Assembly: GCA_964489525.1 (NCBI GenBank)
Contig: CAZAYY010000020.1
Location: 1-64,000, forward strand
Origin: CAZAYY01 sp964489525
Lineage (GTDB): Bacteria > Chloroflexota > Anaerolineae > Anaerolineales > JABWBV01
Length of the DNA stretch: 64,000 nt
Direction: 5' to 3'
The notes under the pieces are model-generated. The model did not search any database. It was not told where the DNA came from and saw nothing but the letters and a program-made list of their open reading frames with translations. The translations under genes were made by a program, and so were the position numbers. Of the stretch, positions 8,250 through 15,869 are shown piece by piece (position 1 is the stretch's first letter; the number at the start of each line of letters is the position of its first letter).

Positions 8250-8774
8250 ATGAGCGACTTTCGAGCAGTAGAAGAAACCGAAATTGAAGAGCGTGTGATT
8301 GAAATTGCGCGGGTAGCCAAAGTGGTCAAAGGCGGGCGTCGTTTTGCCTTCCGGGTCACGGTTGTGGCTGGCGACCATCGCGGCAGCATTGGAATCGGCA
8401 TCGGCAAAGCCAATGCCGTGCCCGATGCCATGCGCAAAGCCAGCGAACGGGCTCACAAGAACATGCGCAAGGTTGCCTTGTTGGACACCACGATTCCCCA
8501 CCAGGTGTTGGGAAAAGTGGCTGGCGCCCAGGTGATGTTGAAACCGGCCTCGCGTGGTACGGGTGTTATTGCCGGTGGCGGCGTGCGTGCCGTGGTTGAG
8601 GTGGCTGGCATTTCCGACATCCTGACCAAATCCCTCGGCAGCGCCAACGTGTTGAACGTTGTGAAAGCGACTGTGGATGCCCTGCACCAGCTTCGCACGA
8701 TTGAGCAGTTGGCTGCAATGCGCGGTGTGCCTGTTTCTGAGGTCACCCCGTTTTGGGCCAAGAGGAGAAACTAA
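8250..8774 (+). CDS. rpsE: 30S ribosomal protein S5
   Basis: S5 helps form the mRNA channel and affects decoding accuracy. The ATG at 8250 was chosen. The frame is also open from a TTG at 8238, but the TTGGAGAG at 8239-8246 is then the ribosome site. The 174-residue protein has the double-stranded-RNA-binding region KGGRRFAFRVTVVAGD and the loop GIGKANAVPDAMRKA, then the C-terminal domain with RGTGVIAGGGVRAV. Confidence 0.97.
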   Translation: MSDFRAVEETEIEERVIEIARVAKVVKGGRRFAFRVTVVAGDHRGSIGIGIGKANAVPDAMRKASERAHKNMRKVALLDTTIPHQVLGKVAGAQVMLKPASRGTGVIAGGGVRAVVEVAGISDILTKSLGSANVLNVVKATVDALHQLRTIEQLAAMRGVPVSEVTPFWAKRRN

Positions 8775-8775
8775 G

Positions 8776-8976
8776 ATGACGGAAAAAACCAAAATCTTAC
8801 GGGTAACCCTGATTAAGAGCCCAATTGGCTATGAAAAAAGCCAGAAAGAAACCGTGCGTGCGCTCGGCTTGCGCCGGATGCACCAGACGGTTAACCATAA
8901 CGATAGCCCCACCGTGCGCGGCATGATTAACAAAGTGCGTCACATGGTGAAAGTGGAAGAAGAGGTGGTAGCATGA
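8776..8976 (+). CDS. rpmD: 50S ribosomal protein L30
   Basis: L30 is a small 50S protein. The start at 8776 is two bases after the rpsE stop and is preceded by AGAGGAG; the frame opens far upstream inside rpsE, but that part is not used. The 66-residue product has KILRVTLIKSPIGYEKSQKE and the conserved RRMHQTVNHNDSPTVRGMI. The ATGA overlap with rplO (8973-8976) suggests coupling. Confidence 0.97.
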   Translation: MTEKTKILRVTLIKSPIGYEKSQKETVRALGLRRMHQTVNHNDSPTVRGMINKVRHMVKVEEEVVA

Positions 8977-9422
8977 AGTTAAATGACCTGCGACCCAACG
9001 AAGGAAAGAAACGCCTGCGCAAACGCGTTGGCCGCGGCATTGCCGCTGGCCAGGGCAAAACCGCCGGGCGCGGCACCAAAGGCGCCGGAGCGCGCCAGGG
9101 CGGCAGTGTGCCGCTCTATCACCAGGGCGGCAATCTGCCTTTCTTCCGGCGCCTGCCGTTTAAACGCGGCTTTTCGCCTCGCAACCCGGTGATTTATAAC
9201 GAAATTAACCTTGACCAGCTTGCTGATTTTCCGGCCAACGCCGAAGTCACCCCGCAAACGCTGGTGGAGGCCCGCCTGGTGCGCAACCCCGAAAACCCCA
9301 TTGCCTTGCTTGGCCGTGGCGATGTGGACAAACCCCTCAAGGTTTCGGTTCACCGCGTCACCAAAGGCGCCCAGGCAAAAATTGAAGCCGCCGGTGGCAC
9401 CATCACCCCGGTTGAGGGCTAA
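8973..9422 (+). CDS. rplO: 50S ribosomal protein L15
   Basis: L15 is a late-assembling 50S protein. The 149-residue product starts MKLNDLRPNEGKKRLRKR, has the Gly-rich basic N-terminal arm (RGIAAGQGKTAGRGTKG), and then LPFFRRLPFKRGF. It overlaps rpmD by 4 bases and precedes secY, the conserved order. Confidence 0.98.
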   Translation: MKLNDLRPNEGKKRLRKRVGRGIAAGQGKTAGRGTKGAGARQGGSVPLYHQGGNLPFFRRLPFKRGFSPRNPVIYNEINLDQLADFPANAEVTPQTLVEARLVRNPENPIALLGRGDVDKPLKVSVHRVTKGAQAKIEAAGGTITPVEG

Positions 9423-9478
9423 ACTCCGGTACCCAGCTAACCGCCAGGGTAACCCATTCGCAAGGAGAAAATGAACTC

Positions 9479-10843
9479 ATGAACCGGGTCCTAAGTTACA
9501 TCAGCCGGGTGGCAAAATCACAAGACATCCGCAAAAAGCTGCTGATAACGCTGCTTATTCTTGTGATCTATCGTCTTTGTGCGCATATTCCTGTGCCCGG
9601 TGTTGACCGCACCGCGCTGGCTTCGGTATTGCAAGGGGGTGGGGCTGGACAGACCCTCGTCCAGATCCTCAACCTGCTTTCCGGCGGCACCATTTCCAAC
9701 TTTTCTGTGATGGCAATGGGCGTATATCCTTACATTACTGCCCAGATTATCATCCAGTTGTTGGTGCCGATTATTCCAGCCTGGAAACAACGGAGCGTAG
9801 ACGACCAGCGCGAGTTTCAGAAATGGATGGAAAAAACGACCATGCTGCTTGCCATTCCAATGGCTGCGCTGCAAGCAGTGGGCCAGATTAACATCCTTTC
9901 CAGCTTTGCAGGTACCCCCATTTTGCAGAACTTTGGTTTAGGCGCCAGCCAGCTGCTGTCTACCTTTTCCATTGTCATCACCATGACCGCTGGCACGCTT
10001 TTCGCCATCTGGTTGGGTGAACTGATTTCTGAATACGGGGTGCGCAAGCAGGGCCTTTCGCTGATCATCTTTGCTGGCATCGTGGCGCAGATTCCAAGCT
10101 CGCTGGCCCAACTGACCGCGACCGATTCTGCCTGGATTTTGCTGCTGTTCATGCTGCTTTTTACAGGCCTGACGGTTTACCTGATTGTGTACATTCAGCA
10201 AGGGCGGCGCAACGTTCCGGTGATGTATCCTGGCCGCCGGGTTGGCAGCCGGATGTCCATGCCGGTGCGGGGCAGCCTGCCGTTGATGGTCAACATGTCG
10301 GGTATGATTCCGCTGATTTTCGCCTCGTCGCTGCTTACATTTCCGGCAATTCTCTTCAGCTTTTTCACCAGCGCTGAAGCGGAATGGCTGCGCAATTTTG
10401 CGTTGAACGCGCAAAACTGGTTTGGCGGCGGCTCGTGGGGCTATTGGTTGGTCTACTTCTTTATGGTGGTGGTTTTCACCTTCTTCTATACAGAAGTGGT
10501 CTTTGCCCAACAGAACTATGGCGAAAACCTGCGAAAAGCAGGTGCCCAAATTCCCGGTGTACTGCGCGGCGAGAAAACCCAGGAATACCTGACCAAAGTG
10601 CTGCGGCGCATCACGCTGCCCGGCGCCCTTTTCCTGGGCCTGATTGCGGTTCTGCCATACCTGACCAGCCTGCTGCTGCCTGCTTTTGGCCTGGCGGCTA
10701 CAGGCGTCAGCCAGCAGACTGGCTTGTTCCTGGTCTCTTCTTCTGGTTTGCTGATTGTGGTTGGCGTGGTTCGCGATATTTTCTACAACATTGACGCCGA
10801 ACTCAAGCTGCATGGCTACGATGAGACCTTGCTGGTGAAATAA
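9479..10843 (+). CDS. secY: Protein translocase subunit SecY
   Basis: SecY is the pore of the Sec translocon in the cytoplasmic membrane. The 454-residue protein has about ten hydrophobic segments. It shows IPVPGVDRTAL after the first helix, the QRSVDDQREFQKW cytoplasmic loop, and the late loop with EVVFAQQNYGENLRKAGAQI, close to the family's conserved C-terminal loops. The ATG at 9479 is preceded by AAGGAG at 9462-9467, a slightly long spacing. adk and map do not follow; the next gene is rpmJ. Confidence 0.97.
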   Translation: MNRVLSYISRVAKSQDIRKKLLITLLILVIYRLCAHIPVPGVDRTALASVLQGGGAGQTLVQILNLLSGGTISNFSVMAMGVYPYITAQIIIQLLVPIIPAWKQRSVDDQREFQKWMEKTTMLLAIPMAALQAVGQINILSSFAGTPILQNFGLGASQLLSTFSIVITMTAGTLFAIWLGELISEYGVRKQGLSLIIFAGIVAQIPSSLAQLTATDSAWILLLFMLLFTGLTVYLIVYIQQGRRNVPVMYPGRRVGSRMSMPVRGSLPLMVNMSGMIPLIFASSLLTFPAILFSFFTSAEAEWLRNFALNAQNWFGGGSWGYWLVYFFMVVVFTFFYTEVVFAQQNYGENLRKAGAQIPGVLRGEKTQEYLTKVLRRITLPGALFLGLIAVLPYLTSLLLPAFGLAATGVSQQTGLFLVSSSGLLIVVGVVRDIFYNIDAELKLHGYDETLLVK

Positions 10844-10858
10844 CCACACCGTAAACGC

Positions 10859-10887
10859 TGGACGAAAGAACAGGTTTTTGGTATAAT
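10859..10887 (+). promoter_or_regulatory. Sigma-70-type promoter before rpmJ-rpsM-rpsK-rpsD-rpoA-rplQ
   Basis: A perfect TATAAT at 10882-10887 is preceded by TGG, making an extended -10. TGGACG at 10859-10864 is a 4-of-6 match to TTGACA, with a 17-base spacer. It lies in the gap between secY and rpmJ, about 40 bases before the rpmJ start. It would give the alpha-operon genes their own transcript in addition to read-through. Confidence 0.65.
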
Positions 10888-10926
10888 CGCAAACTTGCGT
10901 GATACGGAATTAACGAAGGAGTAAGC

Positions 10927-11040
10927 ATGAAAGTTACAGCATCTATCAAAAAGCGCTGTGCAAAGTGCAAATTAGTCAGGCGAAAAGGCCGCCTGTATGT
11001 TATCTGTGAAAACAAGAGACACAAACAACGACAAGGGTAA
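10927..11040 (+). CDS. rpmJ: 50S ribosomal protein L36, zinc-binding type
   Basis: This 37-residue gene reads MKVTASIKKRCAKCKLVRRK and ends KRHKQRQG. It keeps the zinc ligands C11, C14, C27 and H32 of the common L36 form. Its ATG is preceded by a GAAGGAGTAAGC ribosome site and its stop is 5 bases before rpsM. It follows secY directly, without the infA gene that often precedes it. Confidence 0.96.
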   Translation: MKVTASIKKRCAKCKLVRRKGRLYVICENKRHKQRQG

Positions 11041-11045
11041 AACAC

Positions 11046-11435
11046 ATGGCACGTATTGAAGGTATCGACTTACCAAGGAATAAGCGTATCGAGGTTGGCC
11101 TGACCTACCTGTATGGGATTGGCCCGACGCGCGCCCGCGCCATTTGCGAGGGCACCAACCTGAGCCCCGACCGGCGGATTAAAGACCTGACCGAAGCGGA
11201 AGTTTCTGAGATTCGCGATTTTATCGCCCGGAACTACGCCGTGGAAGGCGATCTGCGCCGTGAGGTTCAGTTGAGCATTAAACGCCTGATGGAAATTGGC
11301 TGCTACCGCGGCCTGCGCCACCGCCGGCATCTGCCTGTGCGTGGCCAGCGCACCCGCACCAATTCGCGCAGCCGCAAGGGTCCGAAGAAGACCGTTGCAG
11401 GTCGCGGCCGCCGCCGTGGCGCAACTAAGAAATAA
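11046..11435 (+). CDS. rpsM: 30S ribosomal protein S13
   Basis: S13 is in the head of the 30S subunit and touches P-site tRNA and L5. The 129-residue protein starts MARIEGIDLPRNKRIEVGL, has GIGPTRARAI, and ends with the basic tail RGQRTRTNSRSRKGPKKTV. That tail is typical apart from a few extra residues. It is followed by rpsK. Confidence 0.98.
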   Translation: MARIEGIDLPRNKRIEVGLTYLYGIGPTRARAICEGTNLSPDRRIKDLTEAEVSEIRDFIARNYAVEGDLRREVQLSIKRLMEIGCYRGLRHRRHLPVRGQRTRTNSRSRKGPKKTVAGRGRRRGATKK

Positions 11436-11492
11436 GCGTGCCAACCCTGTGCATGTTGTAATCGACAAACCTTGATATAAAGAAGAGGAAGC

Positions 11493-11891
11493 ATGGCTCG
11501 AAGTACTCGTGTTCGACGTGGCGTACAGCGCAAAGTGAAACGAAATATCGCCTCTGGGCAGGTTCACATCAGCGCAACTTTTAACAATACTATTGTAACG
11601 GTCACCGACCAGCAGGGCAACACAGTTTCGTGGGGCAGCGCCGGTTCGACGGGTTTCAAAGGTTCGCGCAAAAGCACGCCCTTTGCCGCCCGTCTGGCAG
11701 TAGAGCAGGCGATTAAGGCCGCTCAGGATATTGGCCTTCAGGATATTGATATCTATGTCAAAGGTCCTGGTCCCGGTCGCGAGGCGGCATTGCGCGCTTT
11801 GCAAACCACCAGCCTGAACATCCGTTCGATTACGGATGTCACGCCTGTGCCCCATAACGGCTGTCGTCCTCCCAAGAAGCGCCGCGTGTAG
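11493..11891 (+). CDS. rpsK: 30S ribosomal protein S11
   Basis: S11 lies on the 30S platform near the Shine-Dalgarno cleft. The 132-residue protein has HISATFNNTIVTVTD near residue 26, the GFKGSRKSTPFAA stretch, and the conserved C-terminus PHNGCRPPKKRRV. The order rpsM-rpsK-rpsD-rpoA-rplQ is the standard alpha operon. Confidence 0.98.
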   Translation: MARSTRVRRGVQRKVKRNIASGQVHISATFNNTIVTVTDQQGNTVSWGSAGSTGFKGSRKSTPFAARLAVEQAIKAAQDIGLQDIDIYVKGPGPGREAALRALQTTSLNIRSITDVTPVPHNGCRPPKKRRV

Positions 11892-11941
11892 CCTTGGGAA
11901 CTGGTTTTTGGTTGATTTTTTGAGATAAAGAGGAAAGCCTT

Positions 11942-12583
11942 ATGGCAAAATACTTAGGTCCTGTATGTAAACTTTGCCGCCGTGAAGGCGAAAAGCTTTT
12001 TTTGAAGGGAACCCGCTGTTTTACCCCCAAATGCGCTTTTGAGCGTCGCGATTTCCCTCCTGGCCAACATGGCCGCCAGCGCGCCTTTCGCAAAGGCCGC
12101 GAATCGGACTTTGCTCGCCAGCTGCGCGCAAAGCAGAAGGTTCGCCGGGTTTATGGTGTTTTGGAGCGCCAGTTCCGCCGCTATTATGCTGCAGCCATTC
12201 GCACCACCGGCCTGACCGGTCTGATCATTCTGCAGCAGCTGGAATCTCGCCTGGATAACGTGGTCTATCGCCTGGGTTATGCCCAGAGCCGCTCCCAGGC
12301 TCGCTTGCTGGTTACCCACGGTCATTTCACTGTCAACGGCCGCCGCACCGATATCCCCTCCCGCCAGGTAAAGGTGGGTGATGTGATTGCAGTGCGCGAG
12401 GGTTCGCTGCGCGCTCCCTATTTCAAGTCGCTGCGCGACGTGGCCGAAAGCTCTACTCCTGTTCCGATGTGGCTCAGCCGTGACATCACCCACCTCTCTG
12501 GCAATGTGATTCGTTTGCCCGAGCGCTCTGAAATTGACGGCAATTTGAACGAGCAGTTGGTCGTTGAGTACTACTCGCGCTAA
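11942..12583 (+). CDS. rpsD: 30S ribosomal protein S4, zinc-binding type
   Basis: S4 starts 30S assembly and in E. coli represses the alpha operon. The 213-residue protein has an N-terminal CX2C-X13-CX4C cluster (C9, C12, C26, C31), which marks the zinc-containing form. An S4 RNA-binding domain follows, with LESRLDNVVYRLGYAQSR and HGHFTVNGRR. S14 and L36 in this operon are also zinc-type. Confidence 0.98.
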   Translation: MAKYLGPVCKLCRREGEKLFLKGTRCFTPKCAFERRDFPPGQHGRQRAFRKGRESDFARQLRAKQKVRRVYGVLERQFRRYYAAAIRTTGLTGLIILQQLESRLDNVVYRLGYAQSRSQARLLVTHGHFTVNGRRTDIPSRQVKVGDVIAVREGSLRAPYFKSLRDVAESSTPVPMWLSRDITHLSGNVIRLPERSEIDGNLNEQLVVEYYSR

Positions 12584-12655
12584 TCCGGGGGGTGCCCTGG
12601 TTTTGGCCGAGTTTGTGCGACGTAATTTTTTTTGTAAGTCGGTAAGAGGTGAAAC

Positions 12656-13639
12656 GTGATCCGGATGAGCAACATGGTGATCCCGCGAGTTGAGTGCGTT
12701 GCGGAGACTCGTAATTTTGGCAGGTTTGTAATCAGCCCGTTAGAGCGTGGCTATGGCATTACCGTTGGCAATGCACTGCGCCGGGTGTTACATTCTGCGT
12801 TAGATGGCGCAGCCATTACATCCGTGCGCATTAACAATGTGCAGCACGAGTTTAGCAGCGTGCCTGGCGTTCGTGAGGACGTGATCCAGATTATGCTGCA
12901 GCTCAAACAGCTGCGGATGAAACTGCACGATGTGGATACTGCCCGTATGCACCTGGAAGTGTTTGGGGAAGGGGTGGTCACGGCTGCCGACATTATCGCT
13001 CCCCCTGAAGTAGAAATTGTAAACCCCGAACTCTATCTGTTTACAGTGGATGGAGGCAGCGGCCCGATTGAAATGGAGTTTGTTGTGGAGCGCGGCCGGG
13101 GCTATTCGCCCGCAGAAGAGCGCACCGAGCGCCTGCCCATTGGTGAAATGCCCGTAGATGCCCTCTTCAGCCCGGTTCAGCGGGTCAATTGGGAAGTTGG
13201 CAATGCGCGGGTGGGCCAGAGCACCAACTACGACAAGTTGACCCTGGAGATTTGGACCGATGGCACTCTTTCTCCCCAGGAATCCATCTCCACCAGTGCA
13301 CTGGTGTTGATTGACCACCTGCGGCATATTGCCGGTATTTCTGAAGAGGTGCTCTCGGTGGTTCAGGAAGAAGAAAGCAGCCTGAGCCGTCTGACCAGCG
13401 AAATGATCGAAACCCCCATTGAAAACCTGGACCTTTCTGTGCGGGTGTTCAACTCGCTCAAGCGGGCAGGCATCACGACCATTGGTGAAGTGATCGAACT
13501 GCTGGAGAAAGGCGAAGAAGCCATCATGTCCATTCGCAATTTTGGCGAGAAAAGCCTCGATGAATTGCATGAAAAGATGGTTGAAAAAGGCTACCTTGAA
13601 AATAAACCCGATCTGTCTGATTTGGGTAGTATGGAGTAA
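12656..13639 (+). CDS. rpoA: RNA polymerase alpha subunit
   Basis: Alpha dimerises to nucleate RNA polymerase assembly and contacts UP elements and activators. The 327-residue protein has an N-terminal domain with FVISPLERGYGITVGNALRR, a linker, and an alpha-CTD with LDLSVRVFNSLKRAGI and IRNFGEKSLDEL near residues 260-310. The start is a GTG at 12656 with an AAGAGGTG ribosome site; an in-frame ATG at 12665 is the alternative. rplQ follows after 6 bases. Confidence 0.97.
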   Translation: MIRMSNMVIPRVECVAETRNFGRFVISPLERGYGITVGNALRRVLHSALDGAAITSVRINNVQHEFSSVPGVREDVIQIMLQLKQLRMKLHDVDTARMHLEVFGEGVVTAADIIAPPEVEIVNPELYLFTVDGGSGPIEMEFVVERGRGYSPAEERTERLPIGEMPVDALFSPVQRVNWEVGNARVGQSTNYDKLTLEIWTDGTLSPQESISTSALVLIDHLRHIAGISEEVLSVVQEEESSLSRLTSEMIETPIENLDLSVRVFNSLKRAGITTIGEVIELLEKGEEAIMSIRNFGEKSLDELHEKMVEKGYLENKPDLSDLGSME

Positions 13640-13645
13640 ATTGCA

Positions 13646-14029
13646 ATGCGCCACAGAAAATCTGGAAATAATTTAGGAAGAACTGCAGGGCACCGCAAAG
13701 CCCTCTTTAGAAACCTGATTAAGCAGCTCTACCAACACGAAAGCATCATTACCACCCGCGCCAAGGCGGAAGTCGCCCGGATTCAGGCTGAAAAGTTGAT
13801 CAGCCTTGCCAAGCGCGGCAACCAGGCCGGCAAAGAAAACCCGGCTGCCATGGTGCATGCCCGCCGCCTGGCTGCCTCTCGGCTGGTGGATGCTGAAATT
13901 GTGATGAAGCTGTTTGATGAAATTGCCCCACGCTACAGCGAACGCCCCGGTGGGTATACCCGGATGATTAAACTCGGGCCCCGCTCTGGTGATGCTGCGG
14001 ATATGGTTTTGTTGGAACTGGTTGAGTAA
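13646..14029 (+). CDS. rplQ: 50S ribosomal protein L17
   Basis: L17 lies near the tunnel exit. The 127-residue protein starts MRHRKSGNNLGRTAGHRKAL and has the conserved HESIITTRAKAEVARIQAEKL. It closes the alpha operon, and truA follows at 48 bases. Confidence 0.98.
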   Translation: MRHRKSGNNLGRTAGHRKALFRNLIKQLYQHESIITTRAKAEVARIQAEKLISLAKRGNQAGKENPAAMVHARRLAASRLVDAEIVMKLFDEIAPRYSERPGGYTRMIKLGPRSGDAADMVLLELVE

Positions 14030-14076
14030 TTTTTTGATCTCGTTGGGCGGCGCCTGACGCTGCCTGCTCAACCTGA

Positions 14077-14844
14077 ATGGCACGTTACCAAGTGATCATC
14101 GCCTATGATGGCGCCCCGTTTGCCGGGTTTCAAAGGCAGGCGCAGGCAAAAACCGTCCAGGGCGAAATCGAAGCAGCCCTCAGCCGCATCGGCTGGCGGG
14201 GGCAATCTATCCTGGCGGCCGGGCGCACCGATGCAGGCGTCCATGCCCTGGGGCAGGTTGCGGCCTTCGATTTCGATTGGAATCATCCCCCTGGTGATTT
14301 GCTGCTGGCGCTTAACGCCAACCTGCCTGCAGAAATCAGCGCTCGCGCGGTTAGCCTGGCTTCGCCGAATTTCCACCCCCGTTACGACGCGACAGCCCGC
14401 ATCTACCGCTACAGCCTGCTCTGCGACCCGGTGCGCCACCCCCTGGCCGAACGCTTTGCCTGGCGGGTTTGGCCCTGCCCAGACCTGAACAGGATGCAAA
14501 CTGCGGCCAGCAGCCTGGTGGGGCGCCATGATTTTGCCGCCTTTGGTACAGCCCCTGTGGCTGGCGGTTCTACCCTGCGCACGGTTTTTGAGGCCGAATG
14601 GCAGCAGGTGGAAAGCCCCGCCCAGTCCAGGCTGGAATTTGAAATCCGAGCAGATGCCTTTTTGTTTCGGATGGTGCGGCGAATCGTGGGCTTGTTGGTT
14701 GATATTGGCCTGGGTTTTCAAGACCCGGCCGTGATTGCTCAGCTGTTGGAAACCCCTCCCGCTGGGCCCATCCAGTGGTTAGCCCCTGCTGCAGGCCTTT
14801 GCTTGCAATCGGTCAGCTACCCGCTGGCAGTAACTTTGGAATAA
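14077..14844 (+). CDS. truA: tRNA pseudouridine(38-40) synthase TruA
   Basis: TruA makes pseudouridine at positions 38-40 of the tRNA anticodon arm. The 255-residue protein has the catalytic motif GRTDAGVHALGQVA, with Asp52 as the expected nucleophile, and the C-terminal RADAFLFRMVRRIVG. The position after rplQ and before rplM-rpsI is common in bacteria and supports a single long transcript. Confidence 0.96.
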   Translation: MARYQVIIAYDGAPFAGFQRQAQAKTVQGEIEAALSRIGWRGQSILAAGRTDAGVHALGQVAAFDFDWNHPPGDLLLALNANLPAEISARAVSLASPNFHPRYDATARIYRYSLLCDPVRHPLAERFAWRVWPCPDLNRMQTAASSLVGRHDFAAFGTAPVAGGSTLRTVFEAEWQQVESPAQSRLEFEIRADAFLFRMVRRIVGLLVDIGLGFQDPAVIAQLLETPPAGPIQWLAPAAGLCLQSVSYPLAVTLE

Positions 14845-14870
14845 TACTTTTTATATTGGAGAAGTGTATC

Positions 14871-15299
14871 GTGCAGAAAACATTTTATCCAAAAGCACAT
14901 GAGATTCAACGTGACTGGTACGTGGTGGACGCCAATGACCAGACACTGGGCCGCCTGGCGGCGAAAATCGCATCCGTGATGCTTGGGAAACATAAACCAG
15001 GGTATACCCCTGGGGTAGATATGGGCGATTTTGTGATCGTCGTTAACGCCGAACGCGTCCAGGTCACCGGCAACAAAATGCTCGACAAGATGTACTACCG
15101 CCACAGCGGTTATCCTGGCGGGTTGAAATCCATTACCCTCAAAGAACAGCTGCGCACCCACCCCGACCGGGTGCTGCGTGCCGCTGTTTGGGGAATGCTT
15201 CCGCACAACCGCCTGGGCCGTGCCATGTTGAAGAAGCTGAAAATTTATGCCGGCCCCGACCACCCGCACGAAGCCCAGCAGCCCAAGCCGCTGGTTTAG
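14871..15299 (+). CDS. rplM: 50S ribosomal protein L13
   Basis: L13 is an early 50S assembly protein. The GTG at 14871 was chosen: it follows a TTGGAGAAG ribosome site and gives 142 residues, the usual length. An upstream in-frame ATG at 14775 lies inside truA. The protein has WYVVDANDQTLGRLAAKIA near the N-terminus and YYRHSGYPGGLKS in the middle. Confidence 0.96.
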   Translation: MQKTFYPKAHEIQRDWYVVDANDQTLGRLAAKIASVMLGKHKPGYTPGVDMGDFVIVVNAERVQVTGNKMLDKMYYRHSGYPGGLKSITLKEQLRTHPDRVLRAAVWGMLPHNRLGRAMLKKLKIYAGPDHPHEAQQPKPLV

Positions 15300-15349
15300 T
15301 GGGTGTGTGGCATTTTTGCTGGTTAACACGACGAGATCAGGAGTGAGTT

Positions 15350-15745
15350 ATGGAACAACGATATTATGAAGGCATTGGCCGGCGCAAAGAAAGCAGTGCA
15401 CGCGTGCGCGTGATGAGCGGCTCTGGCGCTTTCACCGTTAACGGAAAAAGCCTCGAGGAATACTTCAATCGTACAGGCGACCCCGATACGATTCTCTCGG
15501 TGCTGCGTGCAGTGAGCGAGAGCCGGGAAAACCTGGATGTGTCTGTTCGGGTTGAAGGCGGCGGCGTTACCGGTCAGACCAGCGCTGTGGTTCTCGGTTT
15601 GGCTCGCGCCCTTGAGCAGCTGAACCCCGAATACCATTCGGCGCTGCGCAAGGCTGGCAAGCTGACCCGCGATGCGCGCATCAAAGAGCGCAAAAAGCCC
15701 GGCCTCAAGCGCGCCCGCAAGGCCCCCACTTACACCAAACGCTAG
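15350..15745 (+). CDS. rpsI: 30S ribosomal protein S9
   Basis: S9 extends its C-terminal tail to P-site tRNA. The 131-residue protein starts MEQRYYEGIGRRKESSARV, has LTRDARIKERKKPGLK, and ends ARKAPTYTKR, the tail that touches tRNA. A large hairpin follows and probably ends the ribosomal transcript. Confidence 0.98.
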   Translation: MEQRYYEGIGRRKESSARVRVMSGSGAFTVNGKSLEEYFNRTGDPDTILSVLRAVSESRENLDVSVRVEGGGVTGQTSAVVLGLARALEQLNPEYHSALRKAGKLTRDARIKERKKPGLKRARKAPTYTKR

Positions 15746-15794
15746 TTTTTACCTGGCTTGTGCAGTCAATGCCCGTGGCTGCACCCCCCATTTG

Positions 15795-15846
15795 ACCGCA
15801 GAGGTCAGGTTTGCGAGGCATCGCAGCCTGACTTCTGCGGTGCTTT
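15795..15846 (+). terminator. Hairpin terminator after rpsI
   Basis: ACCGCAGAGGTCAGG at 15795-15809 pairs with CCTGACTTCTGCGGT at 15827-15841, with one G-T wobble. An inner TGCGA/TCGCA hairpin sits at 15812-15825. GCTTTTCATTT follows. It lies between rpsI and the mazG start, and is the best candidate for the end of the ribosomal operon. Confidence 0.7.
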
Positions 15847-15869
15847 TCATTTACCCGGAGGCTGCACCC

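Noticed and set aside
12800..13654. Long open frame opposite rpoA
   Set aside because: It is the complement of a strongly coding gene and has no family resemblance, as for other antisense frames in the ribosomal operon.
15672..15869. N-terminal extension of the MazG fusion
   Set aside because: The extension overlaps the end of rpsI and spans its terminator. A proper ribosome site precedes the ATG at 15870.
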